Numbered from the stretch's first letter, positions 1 through 7,447 are shown. The stretch: DNA of 12,096 bases from an uncultured Clostridia bacterium (GCA_904502105.1 CAJGDF010000027.1:1-12096); one strand, 5' to 3'. Program-made: numbers and translations. Notes: generated from the letters alone by a model not told the origin.

Positions 1-562
1 AACCGAAAGAAGAATGGTTAAGCTCGGGCCAACCCATGGGAATGAGGCCGTAGAGGTCGTTTTCGTAGTAAACAACCTCAAGAATAGATCTGCTGCCCCA
101 TTTTTCTTCGTCTTTGTAGTCGATAAAGTCTTCGAGATTGGAAAGACCTACGAGCATGCCTGCTCTTGCGGCATCTGCCCACATATCGGAAATACCGGAG
201 ATAACGTCACACATAAATACGCCGGCATAAGAAAGGGAGATAAATGTATGGCATCTTGAGGTGGGGTTATAGTTAATGGTGATCTCGCAATTGTATTCAT
301 CTTCTACTTCTTTGAGACGAGCTTTTGCAAGATCGGCAAACTGAGAGTCGGGGACAAATCCGAGTACGTTTTCGCTGACAAGACCGTCGCTTTCGTTTGA
401 GCCGAATTCATAGATCATTTCGAATCCGTCGAGGTCAACAGTTTCACCTGTGCCGCCGCCGAGGTCCATATCAAATGATTCGGGGCCTGCCTGAGCACCG
501 CACGCGGTTGTGAAAATCACAAGAGCCAATGCGAAAAGCAGGAATTTTGACATTTTTTTCAT
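1..562 (-). CDS. Solute-binding lipoprotein of an ABC importer (N-terminal part, cut by window edge)
   Basis: The 187 visible codons begin MKKMSKFLLFALALVIFTTACG: a short basic N-terminus, a hydrophobic core and a lipobox-like TTAC|G, with the lipidated Cys at about residue 21. An acidic, Gly-rich linker follows, then a folded region starting near residue 48 with segments such as DVISGISDMWADAARAGMLV, as in extracellular solute-binding proteins that bind sugars or oligopeptides. The likely role is capture of a substrate outside the membrane for an ABC permease; the permease genes would lie beyond the left edge. The start at 562 is set by an AAAGGTG ribosome site 7 nt upstream and a consensus promoter further up. 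The substrate cannot be told. The lipoprotein call is firm, the importer role is inferred from overall character, and the C-terminal part is not in the window. Confidence 0.72.
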   Translation of the reverse strand, partial: MKKMSKFLLFALALVIFTTACGAQAGPESFDMDLGGGTGETVDLDGFEMIYEFGSNESDGLVSENVLGFVPDSQFADLAKARLKEVEDEYNCEITINYNPTSRCHTFISLSYAGVFMCDVISGISDMWADAARAGMLVGLSNLEDFIDYKDEEKWGSRSILEVVYYENDLYGLIPMGWPELNHSSFG

Positions 563-631
563 AAGATGACACCTTTCGTCAATTGTTATAACAGCACTGT
601 ATCTGCCGTTATTTTTCTTTTTATATTTTAG

Positions 632-660
632 ATTATACATTATCCGAATAAAATTGTCAA
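632..660 (-). promoter_or_regulatory. Consensus sigma-A promoter of the lipoprotein gene
   Basis: On the minus strand TTGACA (655-660) and TATAAT (632-637) are separated by exactly 17 bp, a perfect match to the housekeeping consensus. The predicted start of transcription is near 625, giving a leader of about 60 nt before the ATG at 562. An inverted repeat TTTTGAG/CTCAAAA (685-691 and 702-708) lies just upstream and could be an operator or a hairpin. Confidence 0.85.
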
Positions 661-785
661 TTCTTTTTTGCTCGGAACAAAGCATTTTGAGAATAAAATC
701 ACTCAAAAACCCTCCGATTTCGTTATTTTTTCACAATTATCGACCGTATGTTTTTATATTTAAAGGTATAAAAAGGAACGATGAC

Positions 786-814
786 TTGACAAAACCGCAG
801 AAAGAAGGTATAAT
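786..814 (+). promoter_or_regulatory. Consensus sigma-A promoter of the dCMP deaminase unit
   Basis: TTGACA (786-791) and TATAAT (809-814) with a 17-bp spacer, a perfect consensus. Transcription should start near 821, about 20 nt before the ATG at 843. This makes the upstream in-frame ATG at 831 an unlikely start, because it would sit almost at the RNA end without a ribosome site. Confidence 0.88.
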
Positions 815-842
815 TAATAAATAAAAATAAATGGAGAACGGT

Positions 843-1334
843 ATGGACAGAATAGATAAGACAAATTATTATTTGGATATTGCGCAGACTGTTGCCGAAA
901 GAGGAACCTGCCTTCGCAGACTTTTCGGTGCGGTCATAGTAAAAAACGACGTAATAATCAGCACAGGCTACGTAGGAGCTCCGAGAGGCCGTGCAAACTG
1001 CTGCGACACGGGCATATGTCTCCGTGAAAAGCTGAAGATCCCCGCAGGCGAGAGATACGAGCTCTGCAGATCTGTTCATGCGGAAGCAAATGCGATAATA
1101 GCCGCATCAAGAGAAGAAATGATCGGGGCAACGCTTTATCTTTCCTGCGTTAACCCCAAAACAGGCGAGCTTTACAGCGGAACGAACAGCTGCTCGATGT
1201 GCAGACGTCTCATCATAAATGCAGGCATTGAAACGGTTATCGTAAGAGACACAAAGACCGAATACCGCGTTATAGACGTAATAAAAGAATGGGTAGAGAT
1301 CGACGATTCTCTCGATATCAAAAGCGGTTATTGA
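843..1334 (+). CDS. Deoxycytidylate (dCMP) deaminase, zinc-dependent
   Basis: A 163-residue member of the cytidine/deoxycytidylate deaminase family, which converts dCMP to dUMP in the cytoplasm and so feeds thymidylate synthesis. The catalytic signature is present: HAE at residues 79-81 (zinc-ligand His and proton-shuttle Glu) and the CxxC zinc ligands at Cys117 and Cys120. Flanking segments LFGAVIVKND, GAPRGR and RRLIINAGIETVIVRD fit the Clostridia type of this family. The residue before the first CxxC Cys is Ser, where most relatives have Pro. About ten residues (NPKTGELYSG) are inserted before the CxxC motif, which I recall as usual for this clostridial branch. I start at ATG 843 because GGAG (833-836) lies 6 nt upstream; an in-frame ATG at 831 contains that site and has none of its own. 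The stop is 2 nt before the next gene, so the two are probably cotranscribed. ComEB is a possible alternative name. Confidence 0.9.
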   Translation: MDRIDKTNYYLDIAQTVAERGTCLRRLFGAVIVKNDVIISTGYVGAPRGRANCCDTGICLREKLKIPAGERYELCRSVHAEANAIIAASREEMIGATLYLSCVNPKTGELYSGTNSCSMCRRLIINAGIETVIVRDTKTEYRVIDVIKEWVEIDDSLDIKSGY

Positions 1335-1336
1335 TA

Positions 1337-2206
1337 ATGAAAAAATTATTGATTTTTAAACATCTTGCCGCCGCTGTTATATTGCTTGCCGTGATTTTTT
1401 CTTTTTCTGCAGGCTTTTCGGCCCAGACGGTATATAAAACGCTTATCGAGCTGCCGACAGAGGCTTCATCGGGCTGGAAAGCGGCAAACTCGGTAACGCT
1501 TTCGGCAAACACCGTAAAAAAAGCAGAAAAGGCGGCTGTGAGCTTTACGTCAAGAGATCTGACAGTAGACGGCGAATACAGATTTTCCGCACAGTGGAGC
1601 GAATTCGGAGTAAAAGCCGCAGAGATGGTGCTTAAAACCGACATTTTTATCAGTGATATTTCGATATTAAACAGCGGTGCGATCACTCTTTCTGCGGATG
1701 ACGGACACGGATTTTCATGGAGAATGACAGATCTTTCGCTTAAATCGGGTTGGAACAGTATAACACTTAACTTGCGGACTGCCGACATTGTAAGACCGCA
1801 GGTAAAAGAAGAAACCGAAACGGAAGAAGAAGAAACAGCAACCGAAGAAGAAGCTTCAACCGAAGAAGAACCGAAAAAAGAGCTGACTCCCGACGAAATA
1901 CTTTTATCTGTTAATAAATTTGCATTTGAAGCAAAAAAAACGCAGGAAAAAGAAATGACGGTAGCATTTTCGGGGCTTTCGGTATCTGTTCCGACGAAGG
2001 AAGAACCGCCTGAACCGCCGAAGCCGATAACGGACGATGCGGACAAGAGTCTCGTTACAGTTGCCGCAGTTATTGCGGTAGTTCTGATCGCCGCAGTTTT
2101 TGTTTACAGCGCATATTCTGCAAAAAAAGAGATCAAGCGAAGAAAACGCGAAGCAAAAAAACGTAAGCTTGAAAAGCTTCAGGAAGAAAATAAAAACGAA
2201 GAATAA
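1337..2206 (+). CDS. Exported single-TM protein with Glu-rich insert, function unknown
   Basis: I do not recognise this 289-residue protein. A signal sequence or first TM spans about residues 5-27. Residues 30-150 look like an all-beta extracellular domain, with segments such as MTDLSLKSGWNSITLNLRTAD. Residues 157-181 are a stretch of Glu, Thr and Ala. Residues 183-218 return to beta-type sequence (SVNKFAFEA, EMTVAFSGLSVSV), so the acidic stretch may be a loop inserted in one jelly-roll-like domain rather than a linker after it. A Pro/Glu-rich spacer, a TM helix (about 238-259) and a strongly basic then acidic tail (260-289) follow. The predicted topology is outside domain, cytoplasmic tail. 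Start 1337 is chosen because MKKLLIF opens the signal sequence and lies 2 nt after the deaminase stop. There is no good ribosome site, which suggests translational coupling. Carbohydrate binding or cell-surface anchoring is possible but unproven. Confidence 0.72.
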   Translation: MKKLLIFKHLAAAVILLAVIFSFSAGFSAQTVYKTLIELPTEASSGWKAANSVTLSANTVKKAEKAAVSFTSRDLTVDGEYRFSAQWSEFGVKAAEMVLKTDIFISDISILNSGAITLSADDGHGFSWRMTDLSLKSGWNSITLNLRTADIVRPQVKEETETEEEETATEEEASTEEEPKKELTPDEILLSVNKFAFEAKKTQEKEMTVAFSGLSVSVPTKEEPPEPPKPITDDADKSLVTVAAVIAVVLIAAVFVYSAYSAKKEIKRRKREAKKRKLEKLQEENKNEE

Positions 2207-2241
2207 AAAAAACTGCCCTTAAAGAAAGGGCAGTTCTCTTT
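2205..2241. terminator. Shared hairpin terminator between convergent units
   Basis: Perfect 10-bp stem AACTGCCCTT (2211-2220) / AAGGGCAGTT (2226-2235) with a 5-nt loop. On the minus strand it is followed by eight T, a strong intrinsic terminator for the XRE regulator. On the plus strand the following tract (CTCTTTATTCTG) is weaker but can still serve the membrane-protein gene. Confidence 0.88.
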
Positions 2242-2647
2242 ATTCTGTTCTGTTATCTATCATAAGTGAAGCTGAAACAGAAGCAAGGCCGATGCCGAGC
2301 ATGATGAGCGCGGAGTTTGTTTCAACCTCTCCGAGAATGGAAAGGACCGCAACGGCAATACCCATAGCAATACCGACAGCCTTCAAAGCAGTATTGATTA
2401 TCTTTTCAACGGAGTTATTTTTTTGTTCGGTATTCGCTTCGATCTTAACCTGCATAAGCTCCTCAACCGAAACGCCGAGAACATCTGCCAGCTTCGGAAT
2501 CGAATTTATATCGGGGCAGGAAATATCTCTTTCCCATTTGGAAACGGCTTTATCCGTTACACCCATTTCATCGGCAAGATCAAGCTGAGTCATACCTTTT
2601 TCTTTTCTTAAAGATGAGATCATCATACCAAGTGTCTGTTTTTTCAT
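2240..2647 (-). CDS. XRE-family transcriptional regulator with two C-terminal TM segments
   Basis: This 135-residue protein has a Cro/CI-type helix-turn-helix at about residues 6-61 (typical motif TQLDLADEMGVTDKAVSKWER) ending in VSVEELM. A short polar linker and two hydrophobic segments (about 87-106 and 111-130) follow. The expected role is DNA-binding regulation from a membrane-tethered position; such XRE-TM proteins are common in Clostridia, but the signal sensed here is unknown. The frame stays open up to 2707, but the promoter -35 box occupies 2702-2707, so a start there cannot be transcribed. ATG 2647 has AAGGAG (2658-2663) 10 nt upstream and fits the predicted RNA start near 2672. The gene stands alone between its promoter and a strong terminator. 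Repeats around its -35 box suggest that it regulates itself. Confidence 0.88.
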   Translation of the reverse strand: MKKQTLGMMISSLRKEKGMTQLDLADEMGVTDKAVSKWERDISCPDINSIPKLADVLGVSVEELMQVKIEANTEQKNNSVEKIINTALKAVGIAMGIAVAVLSILGEVETNSALIMLGIGLASVSASLMIDNRTE

Positions 2648-2678
2648 TTGTTCATTTCTCCTTGTTTTTGATGATTGC

Positions 2679-2707
2679 ATCATATCACACCTTTCAAAAT
2701 CGGTCAA
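2679..2707 (-). promoter_or_regulatory. Sigma-A promoter of the XRE regulator
   Basis: On the minus strand TTGACC (2702-2707), a 17-bp spacer and TATGAT (2679-2684). It matches the consensus at 10 of 12 positions. The RNA would start near 2672, just ahead of the ribosome site. Confidence 0.8.
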
Positions 2708-2743
2708 CCGACGGGAAGTTTAGTCTTCTCGACCGACAGTTTA
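2700..2743. promoter_or_regulatory. Operator-like palindrome and direct repeats at the XRE promoter
   Basis: The palindrome TCGGT-CA-ACCGA (2700-2711) covers the -35 box. ACCGAC...AGTTTA occurs twice in the same orientation, at 2707-2722 and 2732-2743, 25 bp apart start to start. Position and repetition suggest binding sites for the adjacent XRE regulator; this is inferred from layout only. Confidence 0.45.
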
Positions 2744-2804
2744 CCTTCGGTTTAGCTGTTTTTTTCTGTAAAAATAAGGGTTTCAGACTATATTCAGTAT
2801 AAAT

Positions 2805-2838
2805 AATTACAGGCACGCTGAATTTCGTGCCTGTAATT
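2805..2838 (-). terminator. Hairpin terminator of the branched-chain aminotransferase gene
   Basis: Perfect 13-bp stem AATTACAGGCACG (2805-2817) / CGTGCCTGTAATT (2826-2838) with an 8-nt loop, 30 nt past the aminotransferase stop. On the minus strand the stem runs into ATTATTTATAC, a moderate T-rich tract. Confidence 0.75.
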
Positions 2839-2867
2839 TACGTAAACCGATATTATCGGATCTTAAC

Positions 2868-3935
2868 TTATTTAACGATTCTTCTCCAGCCGAACGGATC
2901 GTCCTTGAGACCCCACTGAATGCCGGTGAGTTCATCGTAGAGCATCTGAGAAACGGGGCCGATAGCGTTGTTGTTGATAACGCAGATATTGCCTTCGCGG
3001 TTGAGTTCGCCGATGGGGCTGATAACTGCCGCAGTACCTGTACCCCAAGCTTCTTCGAGAGCGCCGCTGTTTGCAGCTTCCATAAGCTCGTCGATATGAA
3101 GAAGTCTTTCTTCAACGGTGTAGCCCTTATGACGGAGAAGCTCGATAACGGATCTTCTGGTGATACCGGGAAGGATGCTGCCGTCGAGAGAAGGAGTAAC
3201 GATGGTGCCGTTGATCTTGAAGAATACGTTCATAGCGCCAACTTCTTCAACGTATTTATGTTCCTGACCGTCGAGCCAGAGAACCTGAGAATACTGGAGC
3301 TTTTCAGCCTTCTGCTGACCGATGAGGGATGCAGCGTAGTTACCGCCGCATTTAGCCATACCTGTACCGCCGCGAGCAGCTCTTGTGTATTCGGTCTCAA
3401 CGTAGATCTTAACGGGCTTGAGGCCTTCCTTGAAGTAAGAGCCAACGGGAGAGAGAATGATGATGAAGAGGTATTCGTGAGAAGGATGAACGCCTACCTG
3501 TCTGTCGGTAGCGATGATGAAAGGACGGATGTAAAGAGAGGTACCGGGAGCGGTGGGGATCCAGCTTGCATCGAGTTTGATGAGCTGTTCGAGAGCATCG
3601 AGTACCTGTTCGCCGTCAAAACGGGGGATACACATTCTGTCGCAGGAAAGATTCATTCTTTCGAAGTTCTTTTCGGGACGGAAAAGGAAGATCTCGCCGT
3701 CTTCTTTTGTACGGTATGCCTTGAGGCCTTCAAAAATTTCCTGAGCGTAATGGAATACCATTGCGGAGGGTTCAAGAGAGATCGGGCCGTAGGGAACTAT
3801 CTGAGCATCATGCCAGCCGTTTTCAGAATCGTGCTTCATGATGAACATATGATCGGTGAATGTTGTTCCGAAACGAAGTTCATTAGCGGGAACTTTAGCT
3901 TTCGGAGCAGTATTTTTAGTAATTTTGATTTCCAT
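2868..3935 (-). CDS. ilvE: Branched-chain amino acid aminotransferase (PLP, fold type IV)
   Basis: This 355-residue enzyme transfers the amino group between glutamate and the 2-oxo acids of valine, leucine and isoleucine, the last step of their synthesis and first of their breakdown; it acts in the cytoplasm. Class IV hallmarks are in order: EIFEGLKAYR (residues 67-75), RMNLSCDRM, the GGTGMAKCGGNYAAS segment with the PLP-binding Lys at 195, WLDGQEHKYVEEVGAMNVFF, LPGITRRSVIEL and a C-terminal IQWGLKDDPFGW. The length and order match the longer eukaryotic-like BCAT group rather than the E. coli type of about 310 residues. The frame can be opened upstream at a TTG (3950), but ATG 3935 has GGAGA (3944-3948) 8 nt ahead. 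The 32-nt leader is too short for a T-box, so no leader attenuation is seen. The gene is monocistronic by promoter and terminator. Confidence 0.95.
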   Translation of the reverse strand: MEIKITKNTAPKAKVPANELRFGTTFTDHMFIMKHDSENGWHDAQIVPYGPISLEPSAMVFHYAQEIFEGLKAYRTKEDGEIFLFRPEKNFERMNLSCDRMCIPRFDGEQVLDALEQLIKLDASWIPTAPGTSLYIRPFIIATDRQVGVHPSHEYLFIIILSPVGSYFKEGLKPVKIYVETEYTRAARGGTGMAKCGGNYAASLIGQQKAEKLQYSQVLWLDGQEHKYVEEVGAMNVFFKINGTIVTPSLDGSILPGITRRSVIELLRHKGYTVEERLLHIDELMEAANSGALEEAWGTGTAAVISPIGELNREGNICVINNNAIGPVSQMLYDELTGIQWGLKDDPFGWRRIVK

Positions 3936-3973
3936 ATACTTTATCTCCAAACATTTAAATTACACTATCTTTT

Positions 3974-4002
3974 ATTGTATCACAGAATTTTGTTAAAGTC
4001 AA
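3974..4002 (-). promoter_or_regulatory. Sigma-A promoter of ilvE
   Basis: On the minus strand TTGACT (3997-4002), a 17-bp spacer and TACAAT (3974-3979). It lies about 20 nt past the stop of the sialidase-like gene. No terminator is visible between the two, so some read-through from the upstream operon into ilvE is possible. Confidence 0.82.
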
Positions 4003-4023
4003 GAAAATATGTTCCCACACGGA

Positions 4024-5268
4024 TTATTTCACAATATTTTTCAATTTTGCATCGAGCTCGTCGGGATGGAATCTAACAGATACAACATAAGCCTCTTCGC
4101 CCTCGGTAAAATGGCCGTATGTTGTTGTAACAACGGTGCCGTCGGGGAGAATTTCAACACCCGGATAAGCACAGTCGCCGTTTTTGTAATTTTTCATTAT
4201 ACGTACACGGTAACTGCCCTCGCCGCCGTTTTTGATATCGTCATATGTACCTACCCATGCACACCAGTCGCCCCATGTGGGAGAATCGAGGCAGGTGTCA
4301 CGGAAGGAGATAAAGAGTCTTCCGTCCTTGAGATAACGTGCGCAGTGTCTGTCGCCCGTGATCGCACCCGGAAGTTCAACGGGATCGGACCATGTTTTGC
4401 CGTTATCGGAAGAGAAAATAACGTGAGCATTCATTTTCCTTGCATTTTCACGCAGTACGGCGCAGATCTCCTTACCGTCGGGAGAACGGATAATAGCAGG
4501 CTCGCAAAGATCGCAGATCTCATGGGTACAGATCGCGTGAGGCTCAGACCATGTTAAACCGCCGTCATGTGATTCGACCTGATAAACGATGATTCTGCCG
4601 TTTATTCTGCCAGAATCGACATTGTAGATCTCTTCCCACACGTCGCCATCTTTTTCGAGAGTCTTTACCCAGCTGTCCTGTTTATCGGACCATGTTTTTC
4701 CGCCGTCCTCGGAATAACTGTGCATGAGCTTTGTTCGGACATTGGCACCCTCGCCCGTGCGATATACTGTTCTTCTTTCGTGGTCGCCGCCGTTGATAAA
4801 TCTGCCGTCATCGTGAAAAAGCGCGATATATTCGCCTTTTCCAACCTCGCAGATATCACCCATGGCAACGATGCCGCCGTAATTTCCGATAGGCTCAAGC
4901 TCGGACCACGTATCGCCGTCATCCTCTGAAACAGACATTCTTATGGGATAAAGACCTGAGAAAAGAATGAGTCGGCGTTTGCCGTTTTTATCGTAAACCT
5001 TATAAATCGTGGGAGTTTCGAGAGATGTTGAAAAGCTGTCGGGAACGGGAAGACGGTCGGTCCATGTTAAACCGCCATCAAAGCTTTTTTTGAGAACGAT
5101 CTGCCCGTAGCCGTGATTTTTCGGATAAACGGTAACGATGGTTTTGTTGTCGTCAAGAAGAACGGTCGTCGGATGTCCGATATAAAGACCTTTTTCGTAA
5201 TCAACAACGGTCTGTCTTTGTTTTTCGTCTGAAATATCGACGATGGGAACAGTATAATCTCTGCGCAT
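4024..5268 (-). CDS. Asp-box (BNR) sialidase-like protein, cytoplasmic
   Basis: This 414-residue beta-propeller protein has five Asp-boxes of the form SxDxGxTW: SFDGGLTW (62-69), SEDDGDTW (114-121), SEDGGKTW (186-193), SHDGGLTW (233-240) and SSDNGKTW (286-293). This is the layout of the exo-alpha-sialidase superfamily. Sialidases remove terminal sialic acids, but Asp-boxes mark the fold, not the substrate, and I cannot assign the Arg triad with confidence. Candidate conserved segments are GDRHCARYLKDGRLFISFRD (305-324) and YVVSVRF near the end. There is no signal peptide or anchor, so it should act inside the cell on an imported glycan or be a propeller with another role. The start at 5268 has GGGG 8 nt upstream. 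It is the last gene of the operon, 18 nt after the histidine kinase, with no promoter of its own seen. Confidence 0.78.
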   Translation of the reverse strand: MRRDYTVPIVDISDEKQRQTVVDYEKGLYIGHPTTVLLDDNKTIVTVYPKNHGYGQIVLKKSFDGGLTWTDRLPVPDSFSTSLETPTIYKVYDKNGKRRLILFSGLYPIRMSVSEDDGDTWSELEPIGNYGGIVAMGDICEVGKGEYIALFHDDGRFINGGDHERRTVYRTGEGANVRTKLMHSYSEDGGKTWSDKQDSWVKTLEKDGDVWEEIYNVDSGRINGRIIVYQVESHDGGLTWSEPHAICTHEICDLCEPAIIRSPDGKEICAVLRENARKMNAHVIFSSDNGKTWSDPVELPGAITGDRHCARYLKDGRLFISFRDTCLDSPTWGDWCAWVGTYDDIKNGGEGSYRVRIMKNYKNGDCAYPGVEILPDGTVVTTTYGHFTEGEEAYVVSVRFHPDELDAKLKNIVK

Positions 5269-5286
5269 TATTTTAACCCCTTTTTT

Positions 5287-6666
5287 CTAATTTTTATTTA
5301 TAGGCAAAAACACTTCAAAAACAGCCCCTTGCTGTCCGTCTGTTCTGTTATAAGCCGAAACAGTGCCTTTATGGGCGGTAATGATCGCTTTAACGATCGC
5401 AAGACCGAGGCCGTGCTTGCCTTTCTTGCCTTTGTAAAATCTGTCAAATATATGAGGAAGATCCTCCTCGCTGAAGCCCTGACCGTCGTCTGTAACGGTA
5501 AAAACAACACCTTTTTCGACAGGAACGGCTTCGATGAAGATCGAGCTTTTCGCAAAACGGAGAGAATTTGAGAATAAATTTGTAAAAACAGTCGCCAGAT
5601 GATCGCCGTCACCGATAATATCGGCAATAAGAATATCGCCTTTAACAAGAGATATTTCGTTTGCGGAAGCGATGCCCTCAACTCTTTCGATGGCTTCATC
5701 GATTATTTCGAGGGTGTTTACGGTGGACATGACCATGATATCCTTTGTTGTTTCTATCTTTGAAAGATACATAACGTCTTCGACGAGCTTTTCAAGGCGC
5801 GATGTCTGAGTAAGGATAGAGTCGTAAACAGCATCGGCGTTATCCGTAAAAATACCGTCACGAAGGCCCTCGACATAGCCGCGGATCGACATAAGCGGAG
5901 TTCGGAGCTCGTGAGATGCGTTTTGTAAAAAGACCTTCTGGCTGCGGTCGTATTCCTCAATGCTTTTTGCCATTTCGTCAATGGATTTTGCAAGTTCTCC
6001 GACCTCGTCCTTTGAATTTATGACGATAGTATTGTCAAACTGACGCTTTGCAAGCATATCCGCGCGCTTCTGAAGCTTTTTCAGGTTTCTTGTGAGCTGT
6101 CCCGAAAAAAGAAGAGCACTGATGACCGCAATAAACGATGCCGCCATGACCGAAACAAAAAACAGAACGAAAAGAAGGCCGTCAAGATTATATCTGTCAA
6201 CCTGCATCAGAACAACTATCGTTGCAAAGGGTGTTCCGTTTGAGTATTTTATGAGGCGTGAGTATGCGACATACGTTTCTCTGTTTTCGGGTATAACAAA
6301 CGATCCGTTGCGGCCGTCTCTCGACTTAACGTATCTGATAAGTGTTTCTTCATTCAGGTTTAACATATCGAAATTTGAGACAGCGTAGAGGTTTGTGTTT
6401 GAGTCGAATATTGCAAGGGAATAGTTTTTATCGGCAACCTCGCGGACAACGCTTTCCCACATGAAATCGTAAAAAATGGAGAAGGACTGCTGCTTTGAAG
6501 CGAGAGTTATCGCAATTCTGTCTGCATACTGACGAAGCTTTGTATGAGCGTCTCTTATAATGTAGCCTTCGGAAAACAGTGACACGAAAGACATTGAGAT
6601 ACCTGCCATAAGGAAGATGATGACAGCATATGACAGTATCAGCTTCGTTTTTATACTGTATTTCAT
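5287..6666 (-). CDS. Membrane sensor histidine kinase
   Basis: This 459-residue kinase has TM1 (about 9-31), an extracytoplasmic sensor domain (32-163), TM2 (164-187), HAMP (about 188-240), HisKA with phosphoacceptor His252 in SHELRTPLMSIRGY, and a HATPase_c domain. The ATPase boxes are visible: N-box FTNLFSNSLRF (361-371), G1 DDGQGF (393-398), F-box FDRFYKG (407-413) and G2 GKHGLGLAI (416-424). It should autophosphorylate on an outside signal and pass phosphate to the response regulator encoded just upstream, whose stop is 4 nt before this ATG. No clear ribosome site precedes the start, so translation is probably coupled. The sensor sequence gives no recognisable ligand family. The downstream sialidase-like gene suggests a glycan-related signal, but that is inference from context. 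Confidence 0.93.
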   Translation of the reverse strand: MKYSIKTKLILSYAVIIFLMAGISMSFVSLFSEGYIIRDAHTKLRQYADRIAITLASKQQSFSIFYDFMWESVVREVADKNYSLAIFDSNTNLYAVSNFDMLNLNEETLIRYVKSRDGRNGSFVIPENRETYVAYSRLIKYSNGTPFATIVVLMQVDRYNLDGLLFVLFFVSVMAASFIAVISALLFSGQLTRNLKKLQKRADMLAKRQFDNTIVINSKDEVGELAKSIDEMAKSIEEYDRSQKVFLQNASHELRTPLMSIRGYVEGLRDGIFTDNADAVYDSILTQTSRLEKLVEDVMYLSKIETTKDIMVMSTVNTLEIIDEAIERVEGIASANEISLVKGDILIADIIGDGDHLATVFTNLFSNSLRFAKSSIFIEAVPVEKGVVFTVTDDGQGFSEEDLPHIFDRFYKGKKGKHGLGLAIVKAIITAHKGTVSAYNRTDGQQGAVFEVFLPINKN

Positions 6667-6670
6667 AGCA

Positions 6671-7378
6671 TCAGTCTATACTGTCGGTAACCTTATAGCC
6701 GTAACCCCAGACAGTTTCGATAGAAAATTCGGTGTTATGAGTATCGAGCTTTTTGCGTATGCGCTTAACAAGATCGTCAACGGCGCGTGTGTCACCGATA
6801 TACTGGTATTCCCAGATATTTGTGAGAAGCTGATCTCTTGTAAAGACACGGTTTTTGTTTGTTACCATAAAATTGATAAAATTATATTCCATAGCGGTGA
6901 GATTGAGTTCTTCTTCACCGTTTTCGGATACTTTAACGATGCGGCGTTCTTCGGGGTAGATCTTCAGATCGCGGCAGCGGGGGGATGTTGAATCGGAAAC
7001 AGAAGAATTCATACCGTCAATTCTGCGGAAAACAGCCTTTGCGCGGGCAACCATTTCACGGGGAGAGAAGGGCTTTGGAATATAGTCATCGGCACCCATT
7101 TCGATACCGAGGATTCGGTCAAGCTCCTCGTCTCTTGCGGAAACGATGATGATGGGAGTATTTGCTTTTTTACGTATCTCATTGCAAAGCTCAAAGCCTG
7201 ACATACCGGGCATCATAATATCGATAATGAGCATATCGGGCATCTGCTGATTGAACGCGGCAAGAGCATCTTCGCCGTTTTCGTATTCGTTAACGGTGTA
7301 GCCCTCCTTTTCAAGGTAGGAGCGGACGATCGCTCTTATATCCATTTCGTCGTCAACGACATATATCATTTTTGACAT
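6671..7378 (-). CDS. OmpR/PhoB-type response regulator
   Basis: This 235-residue two-domain regulator has a receiver domain (about 4-117) with acidic pocket D9/D10, phosphoacceptor D53 in LIIDIMMPG, S80 in IIIVSARD and K102 in YIPKPFS. After a short linker comes a winged-helix DNA-binding domain (about 137-232) with LTAMEYNFINFM, FTRDQLL, AVDDLVKRIRKKL and VWGYGYKV. Phosphorylated by the kinase next door, it should bind DNA as a dimer and control promoters, likely including its own. Start 7378 has GAGG 8 nt upstream; the Met at residue 4 has no comparable site. It is the first gene of the operon. Confidence 0.95.
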   Translation of the reverse strand: MSKMIYVVDDEMDIRAIVRSYLEKEGYTVNEYENGEDALAAFNQQMPDMLIIDIMMPGMSGFELCNEIRKKANTPIIIVSARDEELDRILGIEMGADDYIPKPFSPREMVARAKAVFRRIDGMNSSVSDSTSPRCRDLKIYPEERRIVKVSENGEEELNLTAMEYNFINFMVTNKNRVFTRDQLLTNIWEYQYIGDTRAVDDLVKRIRKKLDTHNTEFSIETVWGYGYKVTDSID

Positions 7379-7438
7379 TTAACATACCTCATTTCGTTGA
7401 AATCAAAATATATAAATCACGTATTTTTTACTGATTAT

Positions 7439-7447
7439 AGTATACCA
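7439..7447 (-). promoter_or_regulatory. Extended -10 promoter of the two-component/sialidase operon
   Basis: On the minus strand TGGTATACT forms an extended -10 element (TATACT at 7439-7444). The expected -35 position holds only TTCCAA, a poor match, which fits a promoter needing an activator such as the encoded response regulator. A second TATAAT overlaps just downstream. The leader would be about 55 nt. Confidence 0.5.

Noticed and set aside
831..842. Upstream in-frame ATG of the dCMP deaminase (adds MENG).
   Set aside because: It contains the GGAG site serving ATG 843, has no ribosome site itself and would lie within about 10 nt of the predicted RNA start.
2648..2707. N-terminal extension of the XRE regulator to 2707.
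   Set aside because: The promoter -35 and -10 boxes lie inside this stretch, so it is not transcribed as coding sequence.
3936..3970. T-box or leader attenuator before ilvE.
   Set aside because: The leader is only about 32 nt and holds no hairpin or T-box sequence.
3096..4076. A 326-codon plus-strand frame antisense to ilvE.
   Set aside because: Shadow of a strongly coding minus-strand gene; no family features and a shifted composition.
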